Notes: generated by a model not told the origin, from the letters alone. DNA of 40,441 bases from Streptomyces africanus (GCF_002150735.1 NZ_MUKA01000207.1:1-40441); one strand, 5' to 3'; positions 1 to 7,199 are shown, counted from the stretch's first letter. A program made the numbers and translations.

Positions 1-212
1 CCCCCCGGCCGGTCCCTCCCCCGCCCCCCGCCCCGGCACCGAAGCCGTCGGCGAAGCCCACTCCGCGTCCGTCCGCGGCGCCCGTGCACTACCCGCGGTA
101 CCGCGCCGCGCCGCGGCCCCGGCCGGTGCGCCACACCATGTCGCCGCTCACCTTCGTCCTGCTCGTCACGGTGCCCGCGGTGGTCGCCGTCGCCGCGCTG
201 CGCGCGCGCTGA
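1..212 (+). CDS. C-terminal end of a proline-rich membrane protein (5' end outside window)
   Basis: An open frame runs from the window edge (first full codon at base 3) to TGA at 210-212. The visible 69 residues begin with a very proline- and alanine-rich stretch (PPPPAPAPKPSAKPTPRPSA), then an arginine-rich segment, and end in one hydrophobic segment of about 20 residues followed by Arg-Ala-Arg. This is the layout of a protein with a disordered linker and a C-terminal membrane anchor with a short cytoplasmic tail. No domain that would give a function is visible. The next gene starts 24 bp downstream on the same strand with its own Shine-Dalgarno sequence, so the two may be co-transcribed. 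Coding is supported by codon bias and the absence of stops; the product cannot be named. Confidence 0.6.
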   Translation, partial: PRPVPPPPPAPAPKPSAKPTPRPSAAPVHYPRYRAAPRPRPVRHTMSPLTFVLLVTVPAVVAVAALRAR

Positions 213-236
213 TCCCTGAAGCTCTGGAGGCATCTC

Positions 237-1001
237 TTGCCGGAATGGCTTGTTCTCACCCTCGCGATGCTGGCCGCCGGTGTGGTGGTGGTCGTCGTCA
301 CCCTCGTACGCCACCGCACGGCGTCCGACGACGAGGACCCCAGCGAGACCCCGGACGTCATCGAGTACATGACCATGTGGATCGGCGTGGTGTACGCCAT
401 CGTCCTGGGTCTGGCGATCGCCGGTGTGTGGGAGGGGCGCAGCGCCGCCCAGGACCACGTCCAGGCGGAGGCCACCGCGCTGCACGAGATCTCGGAGCGG
501 GTCCGGGTCTACCCGGACGATGTGCGCGACCGCATCCGGGACGACATCCATACGTACGTGAGCCATGTCGTCACCACCGAGTGGGACACCATGGCCGACC
601 GGGGCCAGGTCACCGAGCGCGGCGGTGAGCTCTTCGAGCGCGTTCGGCAGGACGTCACCGACTACGAGCCGAAGACCGACTTCGAGGCGCAGGCCTACCA
701 GCCGCTCGTCGACCAGGTGACCGCGGCCAGCCAGGCCCGGATCGCCCGGTCGGAGTCGACCGGGGAGACCATGCCGGGCGTGGTGTGGTTCGGGCTGATC
801 GCCGGAGCCGTCGTCACCATCGGGATGATCTTCGTCCTCCAGATCCGCAGAACGACGCGTGAACTGATCCTCGCCGGGCTGTTCTCGGCGCTGATCGCCT
901 TCCTGCTGTTCCTGATCTGGGACTTCGACTCGCCCTACAGCAGGGGCGTGACCGCGTCGGCGGACCCGTTCCTGAACCTCTTCCCGGGGGCCGGGGACTG
1001 A
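237..1001 (+). CDS. DUF4239-family (bestrophin-like) membrane protein
   Basis: 254 aa, TTG start with GGAGG at 226-230, 6 nt upstream. A hydrophobic segment lies near residues 5-22. A second (about 45-65, with TMWIGVVYAIVLGLAIAG) leads into a polar, charged helical region (about 66-170). Two more membrane segments lie near 180-200 and 207-228, and the tail contains WDFDSPYSRG. The order of two N-terminal TM helices, a cytoplasmic helical region, two C-terminal TM helices and a terminal P-F-x-G-like motif matches DUF4239, sometimes described as bestrophin-like. Function is unproven in this family; an ion-channel-like role is only an analogy. It sits between a proline-rich anchor protein and a secreted-protein/sortase cassette, which suggests envelope location but nothing more specific. 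Confidence 0.75.
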   Translation: MPEWLVLTLAMLAAGVVVVVVTLVRHRTASDDEDPSETPDVIEYMTMWIGVVYAIVLGLAIAGVWEGRSAAQDHVQAEATALHEISERVRVYPDDVRDRIRDDIHTYVSHVVTTEWDTMADRGQVTERGGELFERVRQDVTDYEPKTDFEAQAYQPLVDQVTAASQARIARSESTGETMPGVVWFGLIAGAVVTIGMIFVLQIRRTTRELILAGLFSALIAFLLFLIWDFDSPYSRGVTASADPFLNLFPGAGD

Positions 1002-1027
1002 CCGCACCCGCACCACGGAACCGGGCC

Positions 1028-1060
1028 GGGGGGCGAGCGACACACCGTCGCCGCCCCCGG
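1028..1060 (+). terminator. Possible hairpin terminator after the DUF4239 gene
   Basis: A G-rich arm at 1029-1041 and a C-rich arm at 1047-1058 pair over 12 bp with one bulged A (1036) and a 5-nt loop. The element lies 27 nt beyond the stop codon. There is no U-tract, as is common in high-GC actinomycetes. Placement and pairing are direct observations; termination is inferred. Confidence 0.4.
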
Positions 1061-1140
1061 TCGCGTCAACGGGCTTCCCCCTGGCGGCCCACACGTGTGA
1101 CCCATTCGCGCTACTGCGATCGCGCAGCCGCGCACACGTT

Positions 1141-1149
1141 CTTAGCGTT
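1141..1149 (+). promoter_or_regulatory. CTTAGCGTT element upstream of the secreted protein gene
   Basis: The same nine bases, CTTAGCGTT, occur 76 nt upstream of the ATG at 1225 and again at 2697-2705, 50 nt upstream of the sortase start. The TAGCGT core could be a -10 hexamer of the TANNNT type, but no convincing -35 is visible at either site. A shared promoter recognised by one sigma factor is an inference from the repetition and position only. Confidence 0.3.
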
Positions 1150-1224
1150 TCGGGCATCGAGGTGCATTTCCGGCGCGAGCGGAACAGGTCCGCGGCTGCT
1201 CCTCGGGGACCCGGAGGTTTCACC

Positions 1225-1782
1225 ATGCGCGTGATACGCGTCGCTTCGGCCTCGGCCGTACTGCTGGGCGCCGGCGCCCTCACCTCCTGCGTGCCGGCCG
1301 CCGACGCGGCCAACCGGACCGATTTCGCCTTCGATGTCCAGCCCTCCACCGTCGCGGCGGACGGCCTGGTCACGCTGGTGGTGGAGCGCAACCAGGCGTG
1401 CGAGGGGGAGGCAGCGGTCTCCTCACCGGTCTTCGACGTGGTCGCCATCCCGCCGGAGAAGTCGTCGGCGACGGCCAGGGTCGCCGGGGACGCCCGGCCC
1501 GGTGCCGTGTACGACGTGGAGTTCTTCTGTGACGGGTCGAGCGGCACCGCGCGCCTGACCATCGCCGGCGGCGATCCGGCGCATTCCCCGACGCACCACC
1601 ACCGCCACCATCCCCCGACGCACCACCAGCGCCACCCGTGGAAAGGCGTGCACGCCGGAGAGGGCGGCACCCTCGGCGGTTTCGACCTCAAGGAGATCGG
1701 CCTCGGCGCCGCGCTGATCACCGGCGCGCTGGGCACGGCGTACCACTTCGCCCGCCGCCGCACCGAGGAGGACACCGGCTGA
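1225..1782 (+). CDS. Secreted, His-rich, C-terminally anchored Ig-like protein (possible sortase F substrate)
   Basis: 185 aa. The ATG at 1225 is chosen because GGAGG lies 8 nt upstream; the frame stays open to 1162. The N-terminus is a signal peptide (ALLGAGALTSC-like) with a lipobox-compatible LTSC, although a later Ala-Asp-Ala-Ala site could also be cut. Residues about 35-115 form a beta-rich domain with two cysteines (NQACEG and FFCDG), probably a disulfide. A histidine/proline-rich linker follows (THHHRHHPPTHHQRHP). The end is a single hydrophobic segment and ARRR tail. The folded domain and tail resemble the convergent gene at 1899-2387 (shared ARPG...YD and CDG). The hydrophobic stretch plus basic tail is the layout of a sortase substrate and a sortase gene is nearby, but no LPxTG or LAxTG motif is present, so it may simply be membrane anchored. 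The His-rich linker could bind metal; this is untested. Confidence 0.7.
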   Translation: MRVIRVASASAVLLGAGALTSCVPAADAANRTDFAFDVQPSTVAADGLVTLVVERNQACEGEAAVSSPVFDVVAIPPEKSSATARVAGDARPGAVYDVEFFCDGSSGTARLTIAGGDPAHSPTHHHRHHPPTHHQRHPWKGVHAGEGGTLGGFDLKEIGLGAALITGALGTAYHFARRRTEEDTG

Positions 1783-1788
1783 CCGGCC

Positions 1789-1856
1789 CCTCGCACGCGC
1801 AGGTCTTCGCCCCGGATCCGTCGACGGATCCGGGGCGAAGACCTGCGCGTGCGAGG
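1789..1856. terminator. Perfect 68-bp palindrome between convergent genes, probable bidirectional terminator
   Basis: Bases 1789-1822 are the exact reverse complement of 1823-1856: 34-bp arms without mismatch, centred on TCGA and containing GGATCC and GTCGAC. It starts 7 nt after the stop of the upstream (+) gene and ends 42 nt from the stop of the facing (-) gene. RNA from either strand would form the same very stable hairpin. Long GC-rich hairpins without a U-tract between convergent genes are common terminators in Streptomyces, but a perfect palindrome of this length is unusual. Confidence 0.85.
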
Positions 1857-1898
1857 CGGCTCGTATCGAAGGGGCCCAAAGGAGCGTGGAGCGAGGCG

Positions 1899-2387
1899 TC
1901 AGACGCGCCGCTCGGCGCGACGGCGCATCCAGAACACCCCGCCGCCGACGACCGCGGCGGTCACGAGCCCACCGCCGATGGCCATGTCGGTGGGGGTCGC
2001 ACCGGTGGTGCTGCTGCCGCCGACACCGCCGCGGACACCGCCGATGACGGTGAAGGCATGCGGCTTGGTCAGGGTCCTGCCGTCACACGTGACCGTGATG
2101 TCGTAAGGCCCCGGACGAGCGTTGTTCCTGATGGTGGCGGTGCCCCTCGCCGTCTGCCTGGCGCTGCGGATGGGCGAGAGCTTCGCCGGCATCGTGAACG
2201 CGTTGGAGGTAGCCGTGCCACCGTGGCGGCAGCCGTCGACCGTGATGGTCAGCTGGCCGCCGCGGGCGATCACGCTGGGCAGGGCGACGATGTTGCTGGG
2301 TGTGTCCCACGCGACGGCCGCGGGTGCGGAGAGGCCGAGGGCCGCGACCGCGGCGCCGGCGACCGCCAGGGCACGAGTGTTACGCAT
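1899..2387 (-). CDS. Secreted C-terminally anchored protein, paralogue of the 1225-1782 product
   Basis: 162 aa. ATG at 2387 is preceded by GGAGG with 5 nt spacing; the frame is open further upstream, but that part lacks a signal peptide. An N-terminal Sec signal (hydrophobic ALAVAGAAVAALGL, then Ala-Val-Ala cleavage) leads to a beta-rich domain with two cysteines (DGCRHG and VTCDGR). It ends in a Gly/Ser/Thr linker (GGSSTTGATPTD), a hydrophobic segment and a basic tail (WMRRRAERR). Equivalent cysteines and the ARPG-YD...CDG block show common descent with the convergent gene; the His-rich linker is absent here. The tail looks like a sortase-type or plain membrane anchor without a canonical pentapeptide. 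Function is unknown; a surface-exposed Ig-like protein processed by the neighbouring sortase is the most economical guess. Confidence 0.7.
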   Translation of the reverse strand: MRNTRALAVAGAAVAALGLSAPAAVAWDTPSNIVALPSVIARGGQLTITVDGCRHGGTATSNAFTMPAKLSPIRSARQTARGTATIRNNARPGPYDITVTCDGRTLTKPHAFTVIGGVRGGVGGSSTTGATPTDMAIGGGLVTAAVVGGGVFWMRRRAERRV

Positions 2388-2754
2388 GTGAACCTCCGCG
2401 GAAGACGCCCCGGGACCCGTCCCCGGTCGATCGGCGAGAAAGCGCCTCCCAGAAAGACAGTCAGTTGCCTTGCCCTGAGCCGCATTTCGGGAATGGTCCG
2501 TCCTGGTGAGAGAAGGCACTGCGGGGAAACCGCGCAATCGGATATCGCCGCAGGTCACGGACCGTCAGAAATTTCCTCGTGGCGGCAACTCGGATGGCGC
2601 ACCTCACGGCTGCGGGCCGCCCCGGACAGCCCGTGCCCCGGGACGGCCCTGCGCCACCCGTTCGCTCCGGCCCCGTCGCCGGTTTCGCGCGCGGCACTTA
2701 GCGTTCTGGTATGCGCGAACGACACGGCACGGCCGCGTCGAGAGGGGATGGCCC
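2388..2754. other. 367-bp divergent intergenic region
   Basis: No convincing gene lies here. The region separates the start of the secreted protein gene on the minus strand from the sortase start on the plus strand, so it must hold both promoters. The only motif I can single out is CTTAGCGTT at 2697-2705, shared with the region upstream of 1225. Open frames that read through it are extensions of the flanking genes and lack ribosome binding sites. Confidence 0.6.
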
Positions 2755-3423
2755 ATGTCTGCGTCCGAGCTGGCCGAGGCGGAAGAGGAGGCGCGGCGGA
2801 AGAAGCGCGCCCCGTGGGGCGTGATCGCGCTGGTTCTGCTGACCGGCCTCGCGCTCATCCGAAATGGTTCGGGGGAATTCGACGAGGGCCCGCCGCAGCC
2901 GGCGACCGCGGCCGCGGCGGACAGCCGCCTGCCCGGGGCCACCTTCGCCGGGGCCGTCAAGCCCCTCCCCTACTCCCTCCCGGACCGGGTCCGGATCCCG
3001 GCGATCCAGGTCGACGCGCCGATAATTCTCGTGGGCCTGGACGCGGACGGCTGGGTCGGCGCGCCGCCCCCGGAGGACCCGAACCTGGCCGGCTGGTTCA
3101 CCGGCGCCGTCGCCCCCGGAGAGAAGGGCACGGCGGTCGTCGTCGGCCATGTCGACAACCAGCAGGGCCCCGCCGTGTTCTACGCGCTCGGGGCCCTGAA
3201 GAAGGGAAACCGCGTCGAGGTCGCCCGGCAGGACGGGAAGACCGCCGTGTTCGAGATCTACGGCATCGAGGTGTTCGCGAAGGACGACTTCCCCGGCGAC
3301 CGTGTCTACGCCTCCAAGGGCGCGGCGGAACTGCGGGTCATCACCTGCGGCGGCGGCTTCTCCCAGCAGAACGGCTACGAGGGCAACGTCGTCGCCTTCG
3401 CCCGCCTGGTCGAGGTGCGCTGA
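2755..3423 (+). CDS. Class F sortase
   Basis: 222 aa. ATG at 2755 follows an AGAGGGGA Shine-Dalgarno. A short, highly charged cytoplasmic N-terminus (AEAEEEARRKKR) leads to one membrane segment (about 21-36), a Pro/Ala linker, and an extracytoplasmic sortase beta-barrel (about 75-222). His132 lies in VVGHVDN and Cys198 in VITCGG. GHVDN...GPAVFY and ITCGGGF...Y..NVV are typical of class F sortases of actinobacteria, which cleave a sorting motif and join the protein to cell-wall precursors. At the alignment position where the catalytic Arg is expected (13 residues after Cys) there is Asn211; Arg217 is the nearest arginine. The facing deacetylase and the two anchored proteins upstream suggest an envelope-assembly cassette. 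Substrates are inferred. Confidence 0.9.
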   Translation: MSASELAEAEEEARRKKRAPWGVIALVLLTGLALIRNGSGEFDEGPPQPATAAAADSRLPGATFAGAVKPLPYSLPDRVRIPAIQVDAPIILVGLDADGWVGAPPPEDPNLAGWFTGAVAPGEKGTAVVVGHVDNQQGPAVFYALGALKKGNRVEVARQDGKTAVFEIYGIEVFAKDDFPGDRVYASKGAAELRVITCGGGFSQQNGYEGNVVAFARLVEVR

Positions 3424-3433
3424 GCGTTCCCCG

Positions 3434-3455
3434 GCCGGGCGGGCGAAGGCCCGGC
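3434..3455. terminator. Short hairpin between convergent sortase and deacetylase genes
   Basis: GCCGGGC (3434-3440) and GCCCGGC (3449-3455) pair perfectly with an 8-nt loop. The hairpin lies 10 nt beyond the sortase stop and 8 nt beyond the deacetylase stop, so it can serve both genes. There is no U-tract. Termination is inferred from position. Confidence 0.45.
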
Positions 3456-3463
3456 GGCAGGTC

Positions 3464-4297
3464 TCAGGCGTTGTCCCGCCGGGGCACCGTGACGTGGTAG
3501 CCGGAGTCCAGCAGTTCGGGCAGGTAGCGCCGCAGGGCCCGCACGCTCTGCGAGCGGTCGCCCCCGGCGTCGTGGGAGAGGACCACGACGCCGGGGGCCG
3601 CGCCGTTCTCGACCCGGTCGACGATGGACCGGGTGCCGGGGGTGGTCCAGTCCAGGGTGTCGACCGTCCAGGCGAGGGGTTCCATGCCGAGTTCGGCGCC
3701 CAGTTGGAAGGCGGCGCGGTTCCAGGCGCCGTAGGGGGCGCGGAACCACTCGGGGCGCTCGCCGTAGGCCTCCTCGATGACGTCGCAGGTGCGTTCCATC
3801 TGGGAGCGGATCTGCCGGCGGGTGAGGCGCGTGAGCAGCGGGTGGGACCAGGTGTGGTTGCCGACGACATGGCCCTCGTCGGCCATCCGGGCCAGCAGCA
3901 CCTTGTGGTCGGCGGCCATCTCCCCGCACACGAAGAACATGGCGCGCACGTCGTACTCGGCCAGGGTGTCGAGGATGGCCGGGGTGTAGCGGGGGTCGGG
4001 CCCGTCGTCGAAGGTCAGCACCATGGTCCGGCCGCGTCCGGACAGGCGCAGCAGCGGTTCGCGGCGTACCAGGGTCCGGCGCGGCGCGGCCTGCGGCGGG
4101 CCGTATCCGGTCAGGGGCTGCAGACGGTACGCGGAGGCGCTGCGAGGGCTGCGGGGCTGGGGTCCCGCCGCCGGGACGGACCCGGCGGGGCCCTCCTCGG
4201 TGACCGCTGTGAGCACACCGGCCGTGGCTGCCGCTCCCACGACGCCGGTGCCCGCGATCAACAGTCGGCGGCGGGTGAGCAACTGATCCTTCTTCAT
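3464..4297 (-). CDS. Tat-exported polysaccharide deacetylase (NodB homology)
   Basis: 277 aa. The N-terminus has a twin-arginine signal (TRRRLLIAGTGVVG), so a folded, probably metal-loaded enzyme is exported. The NodB domain (about 90-275) carries every catalytic block: TFDDGPD (95-101, base and metal-binding Asp), NHTWSHP (His148 and His152 as metal ligands), RAPYG (186-190), a W-T-x-D block and LSHD near 248. Family members remove N- or O-acetyl groups from peptidoglycan, chitin-like glycans or other cell-wall polymers; the substrate cannot be read here. The start at 4297 has only a weak GATGAG upstream. Convergence with the sortase gene, 40 bp apart, supports a cell-envelope role. Confidence 0.9.
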   Translation of the reverse strand: MKKDQLLTRRRLLIAGTGVVGAAATAGVLTAVTEEGPAGSVPAAGPQPRSPRSASAYRLQPLTGYGPPQAAPRRTLVRREPLLRLSGRGRTMVLTFDDGPDPRYTPAILDTLAEYDVRAMFFVCGEMAADHKVLLARMADEGHVVGNHTWSHPLLTRLTRRQIRSQMERTCDVIEEAYGERPEWFRAPYGAWNRAAFQLGAELGMEPLAWTVDTLDWTTPGTRSIVDRVENGAAPGVVVLSHDAGGDRSQSVRALRRYLPELLDSGYHVTVPRRDNA

Positions 4298-4698
4298 GAC
4301 TCATCAGTCGCCCGGTGGAAGGCCGACGCACCTGAGCAACACCGGTGCGGCGGCACGTTTTCACCCGACCGGGCCAAGCAGACGGGTCAACGGCGGCGCG
4401 CAGCCGGCCGAGCTCGCGGTGCCGGACGCGGACCTGGCCGGGCAGGAGAGAGGGTCGGCGGGCTCGGTCCCGTCCCCTCCGGCGAGGCCGAGCGCCGCCA
4501 GTGACGGCAGCCCCTGCGTGGTGGCGGGCCGCTGTCCGCCCTCGGGTGCCCTTTTCTCCGGAGCTTGTGCAGGGAAGGTACGGACACCGCCCTCTTCGAA
4601 CACGGAGCGGAAGACGGCGAAGTTCAGCACCCGCGTCGTCTCGCCCCGCGAAGGCTCCCGCGCAGGACCGGAGTGGCGGCCTCCGATAACCTCGCGGC
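4298..4698. other. 401-bp divergent intergenic region
   Basis: This separates the deacetylase start (minus) from the stress-protein start (plus). No clear gene. A GTG-initiated minus-strand frame (4361-4630, 89 codons) has weaker third-position GC bias, especially in its middle, and no good ribosome binding site, so it is not annotated. GATAAC at 4685-4690 lies 8 nt before the GTG of the stress-protein gene and fits a -10 element for a leaderless transcript. Confidence 0.55.
4685..4690 (+). promoter_or_regulatory. Possible -10 element giving a leaderless transcript
   Basis: GATAAC ends 8 nt before the GTG at 4699, and no Shine-Dalgarno sequence occurs in between. A start of transcription at or next to the G of GTG would give a leaderless mRNA, a common arrangement in Streptomyces. 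No good -35 hexamer is visible, so confidence is low. Confidence 0.35.
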
Positions 4699-5160
4699 GT
4701 GACGGAACAGCACTCCCCTCAGTTCGAACGGGGCACGGACGGGCCGAAGGTGATCGTGGCCGGGGTGGACGGCTCCGACTCGTCCCTGCGGGCCGCGGCC
4801 TACGCCGCCGGTCTGGCCCGCCGCCAGCACGCGCTGCTCGCTCTGGTGTACGTGCAGCCGGTGCTGGCGGCGGGCGCGGCGCTCGGGGCGCCGGTGGCCG
4901 AGACGACCGACGAGATCGCCGAGGACCTGGTGGCGTACATCCGGGACGCGGCCGAGCGGCTCAAGGGGATATTCGAGGTCCGCTGGGAGTTCCACACGTT
5001 CCGCGGCGACCCGTACAGCGGCCTGGTGAAGGCGGCGGACGAACTCAAGGCGGACGCGGTGGTCGTGGGCGCGTCGGAGCAGGCGGGCCACCGGTTCGTC
5101 GGATCGGTGGCGGTGCGTCTGGTGAAGGCCGGGCGGTGGCCGGTGACGGTGGTGCCGTAG
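4699..5160 (+). CDS. Universal stress protein (UspA family)
   Basis: 153 aa, one Usp domain. The N-terminal strand with the nucleotide-binding Asp is in VAGVDGSDSS (about 20-29), followed by the usual helix (AAAYAAGLARR). The C-terminal ATP-binding loop reads VVGASEQAGHRFVGSV, close to the Gx2Gx9G(S/T) pattern of ATP-binding members, with Ala-Gly-His in place of the more common Gly-x-Gly region. Such proteins bind ATP in the cytoplasm and modulate survival under stress; no specific partner is evident. It starts with GTG and has no ribosome binding site, so a leaderless mRNA is likely. A hairpin follows at 5171-5193. Confidence 0.88.
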   Translation: MTEQHSPQFERGTDGPKVIVAGVDGSDSSLRAAAYAAGLARRQHALLALVYVQPVLAAGAALGAPVAETTDEIAEDLVAYIRDAAERLKGIFEVRWEFHTFRGDPYSGLVKAADELKADAVVVGASEQAGHRFVGSVAVRLVKAGRWPVTVVP

Positions 5161-5170
5161 GCCTTGATCG

Positions 5171-5193
5171 GGGGACCGGGGGCCTAGGTCCCC
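5171..5193 (+). terminator. Hairpin terminator after the universal stress protein gene
   Basis: GGGGACC (5171-5177) pairs with GGTCCCC (5187-5193), loop 9 nt, starting 10 nt after the stop codon. There is no U-tract. It separates the stress-protein gene from the PPOX gene that starts at 5235. Confidence 0.45.
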
Positions 5194-5234
5194 GGCCGGT
5201 AGGCACGAGGGCGCGGGGGCCCGATGATGCGGCG

Positions 5235-5672
5235 GTGACTTCTTACGCCTTCGACGTGGACGCCTTCCTGCGCCGGCCCCTCACCGCACGCCTCGCCACC
5301 AACGGGCCGACGGTCCGCCCCGTCTGGTTCCTGTGGGAGGAGGGCGCCTTCTGGGTGCTGACCGGGCCCTGGGCCCGCCTCTTCGGCCGGGTGCGGGCCG
5401 ATCCCGGGGTCGCGCTGGTGGTGGACGAGTGCGATCTGGCGACCGGGCTGGTCCGGCAGGTGATTGCGCGGGGCCGGGCCGAACTCGTGCCGTTCGGTGT
5501 CGAGCGCGGCAGGCGCAAGCTGGTCCGCTATCTGGGCGCGGACGAGGAGCGGTGGGACGAGCGCTTCGTGCGCTATCTGTACGACGACCCCGCCCAGCGG
5601 GGGACGGTGTGGCTGCGGCTGGAGCCCGAGTCCCTCGTCGCGCACGACCTGAGCTATGCCGTGGCCCCGTGA
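5235..5672 (+). CDS. Pyridoxamine 5'-phosphate oxidase-fold (PPOX) protein, flavin/F420 type
   Basis: 145 aa, GTG start; no Shine-Dalgarno is visible, as for the preceding gene, so it may be leaderless. The sequence follows the split beta-barrel PPOX pattern: LTARLATNGPTVRPVWFLW at the start (cofactor-binding strands), FWVLTGPWARLFGRVRADPGVALVVDE in the middle, and IARGRAEL...RYLYDDPAQRGTVWLRLEPE at the end. TIGR03618-like actinobacterial members use F420 or FMN to reduce varied substrates, so an oxidoreductase role is likely but the substrate is not readable. It lies just upstream of the permease gene (12 bp to its longest frame, 96 bp to the preferred start), which suggests, but does not prove, a shared transcript. 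Confidence 0.8.
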   Translation: MTSYAFDVDAFLRRPLTARLATNGPTVRPVWFLWEEGAFWVLTGPWARLFGRVRADPGVALVVDECDLATGLVRQVIARGRAELVPFGVERGRRKLVRYLGADEERWDERFVRYLYDDPAQRGTVWLRLEPESLVAHDLSYAVAP

Positions 5673-5768
5673 GGCGGCGGGGCCTTGCGCGGTGTCTTCC
5701 GTCGCGGGAGCACCTGGGCCATCATCATCCGCCATCAGCCGTTTGCCGATCGCGAAGAGGTGAGGCGC

Positions 5769-7181
5769 ATGGCCGGGCTCCGGATGGGACAAGGGATTCT
5801 CCGTCGCAAACCCATCGAGCAGATCGAGGAGACGGAAGTCGGCAAGGGCACCCAGCTGGAACGGTCTCTTGGGCTGTGGCAGCTGACCGCCATCGGGGTC
5901 GGCGGCATCATCGGCGCGGGCATCTTCACGCTCGCGGGAACCGTGGCCAACGGCACGGCGGGTCCGGCCGTGCTCGTCTCCTTCCTCGTCGCGGGCTTCG
6001 CGAGTGCCGCGGCCGCTCTGTCCTACGCCGAGTTCGCCGGCCTCATCCCGAAGGCCGGTTCCGCCTACACCTACGGCTACGCGGTGCTCGGCGAGTTCGC
6101 GGGCTGGTTCATCGGCTGGGACCTGCTGCTGGAGTACACGGCGATCGTGGCGGTGGTCGCGATCGGCATCTCGGGCTACTTCAGCTTCCTGGTCGGCGAG
6201 ATGGGCGCCGACCTGCCGCACTGGATGCTGGGCGCGCCCGGCACCGGCGACGGGCACAGAGTCGACCTGTTCGCGGCGCTGCTGTGCCTGCTCATCGCCT
6301 ATCTGCTGACGCTCGGCATCAAGAACGCGGCCCGGTTCGAGACGGTCGTGGTGGTGCTGAAGGTCCTGGTCGTGCTGCTGGTGATCGGGGTCGGCGTGTT
6401 CCACATCGACACGGCGCACTACAACCCGTTCTTCCCGTACGGGGTGGGCGGTGCGTTCACGGGCGCGGCGACGGTGTTCTTCGCGGTCTTCGGCTACGAC
6501 GCCATGTCGACGGCGGCCGAGGAGTCCAAGGACGCGCAGCGGCACATGCCGAAGGCGATCGTCTACTCGCTCGTCATCTCGATGGTGCTGTACGTGGCGG
6601 CCTGCCTGGTGCTGACGGGCATGCAGGACTACAAGGACATCGACAAGGAGAGCGGCTTCTCGACGGCGTTCAAGTCGGTGGGGCTGAGCGGTCTCGCGGA
6701 CGTCATCGCGGTGGGCGCGATCATCGGCATCCTCACGGTGATGTTCACCTTCATGCTGGGCGTGACCCGGGTGTGGTTCTCCATGTCCCGTGACGGGCTG
6801 CTGCCCAAGTGGTTCGCGAAGACGCACCCGACGCGGCACGTGCCCACGCGTGTCACCTGGATCGTGGGGGTCGCGTCGGCCGCCATCGCCGGTTTCCTGC
6901 CGATCGGCGAGGCGGCCGAACTGACCAACATCGGCATCCTGCTGGCGTTCGTGGTGGTGTGCGCGGCGGTGATCGTGCTGCGCTACCGGCAGCCGGACCT
7001 GCCGCGCACGTTCCGTACGCCGTGGATGCCGGTGGTGCCGGCGTCGGGCATCGTCTTCTCGATCTGGCTGATCACCTTCCTCCAGTGGCAGACGTGGGTG
7101 CGGTTCGCCGTCTGGTTCGCGATCGGGCTCGTGATCTACTTCGGCTACTCCTACCGGCGCTCGGAGCTGGCGCGGCGCTGA
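5769..7181 (+). CDS. APC-superfamily amino acid permease (cationic amino acid transporter type)
   Basis: 470 aa from ATG 5769, chosen for the GAGGTGAGG just upstream; the frame is open to 5685, but that extension is basic and lacks a ribosome binding site. A cytoplasmic N-terminus (RRKPIEQIEE) precedes about 12 membrane helices. The first begins WQLTAIGVGGIIGAGIFTLAG, the unwound helix-1 motif of APC transporters that binds the substrate backbone. Other family landmarks are FAGLIPKAGSAYTYGY and FFAVFGYDAMSTAAEESKD in helix 6. These match the YfnA/CAT group of proton-driven amino acid importers. The substrate is uncertain; cationic amino acids are a family-based guess. The gene converges on capA with an 18-bp gap. 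Confidence 0.92.
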   Translation: MAGLRMGQGILRRKPIEQIEETEVGKGTQLERSLGLWQLTAIGVGGIIGAGIFTLAGTVANGTAGPAVLVSFLVAGFASAAAALSYAEFAGLIPKAGSAYTYGYAVLGEFAGWFIGWDLLLEYTAIVAVVAIGISGYFSFLVGEMGADLPHWMLGAPGTGDGHRVDLFAALLCLLIAYLLTLGIKNAARFETVVVVLKVLVVLLVIGVGVFHIDTAHYNPFFPYGVGGAFTGAATVFFAVFGYDAMSTAAEESKDAQRHMPKAIVYSLVISMVLYVAACLVLTGMQDYKDIDKESGFSTAFKSVGLSGLADVIAVGAIIGILTVMFTFMLGVTRVWFSMSRDGLLPKWFAKTHPTRHVPTRVTWIVGVASAAIAGFLPIGEAAELTNIGILLAFVVVCAAVIVLRYRQPDLPRTFRTPWMPVVPASGIVFSIWLITFLQWQTWVRFAVWFAIGLVIYFGYSYRRSELARR

Positions 7182-7199
7182 CCGGGCGGCTGCGCCGGC

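Noticed and set aside
4361..4630. 89-codon minus-strand frame in the gap before the stress-protein gene
   Set aside because: GTG start without a good ribosome binding site, weak third-position GC bias in its middle part, and no recognisable domain.
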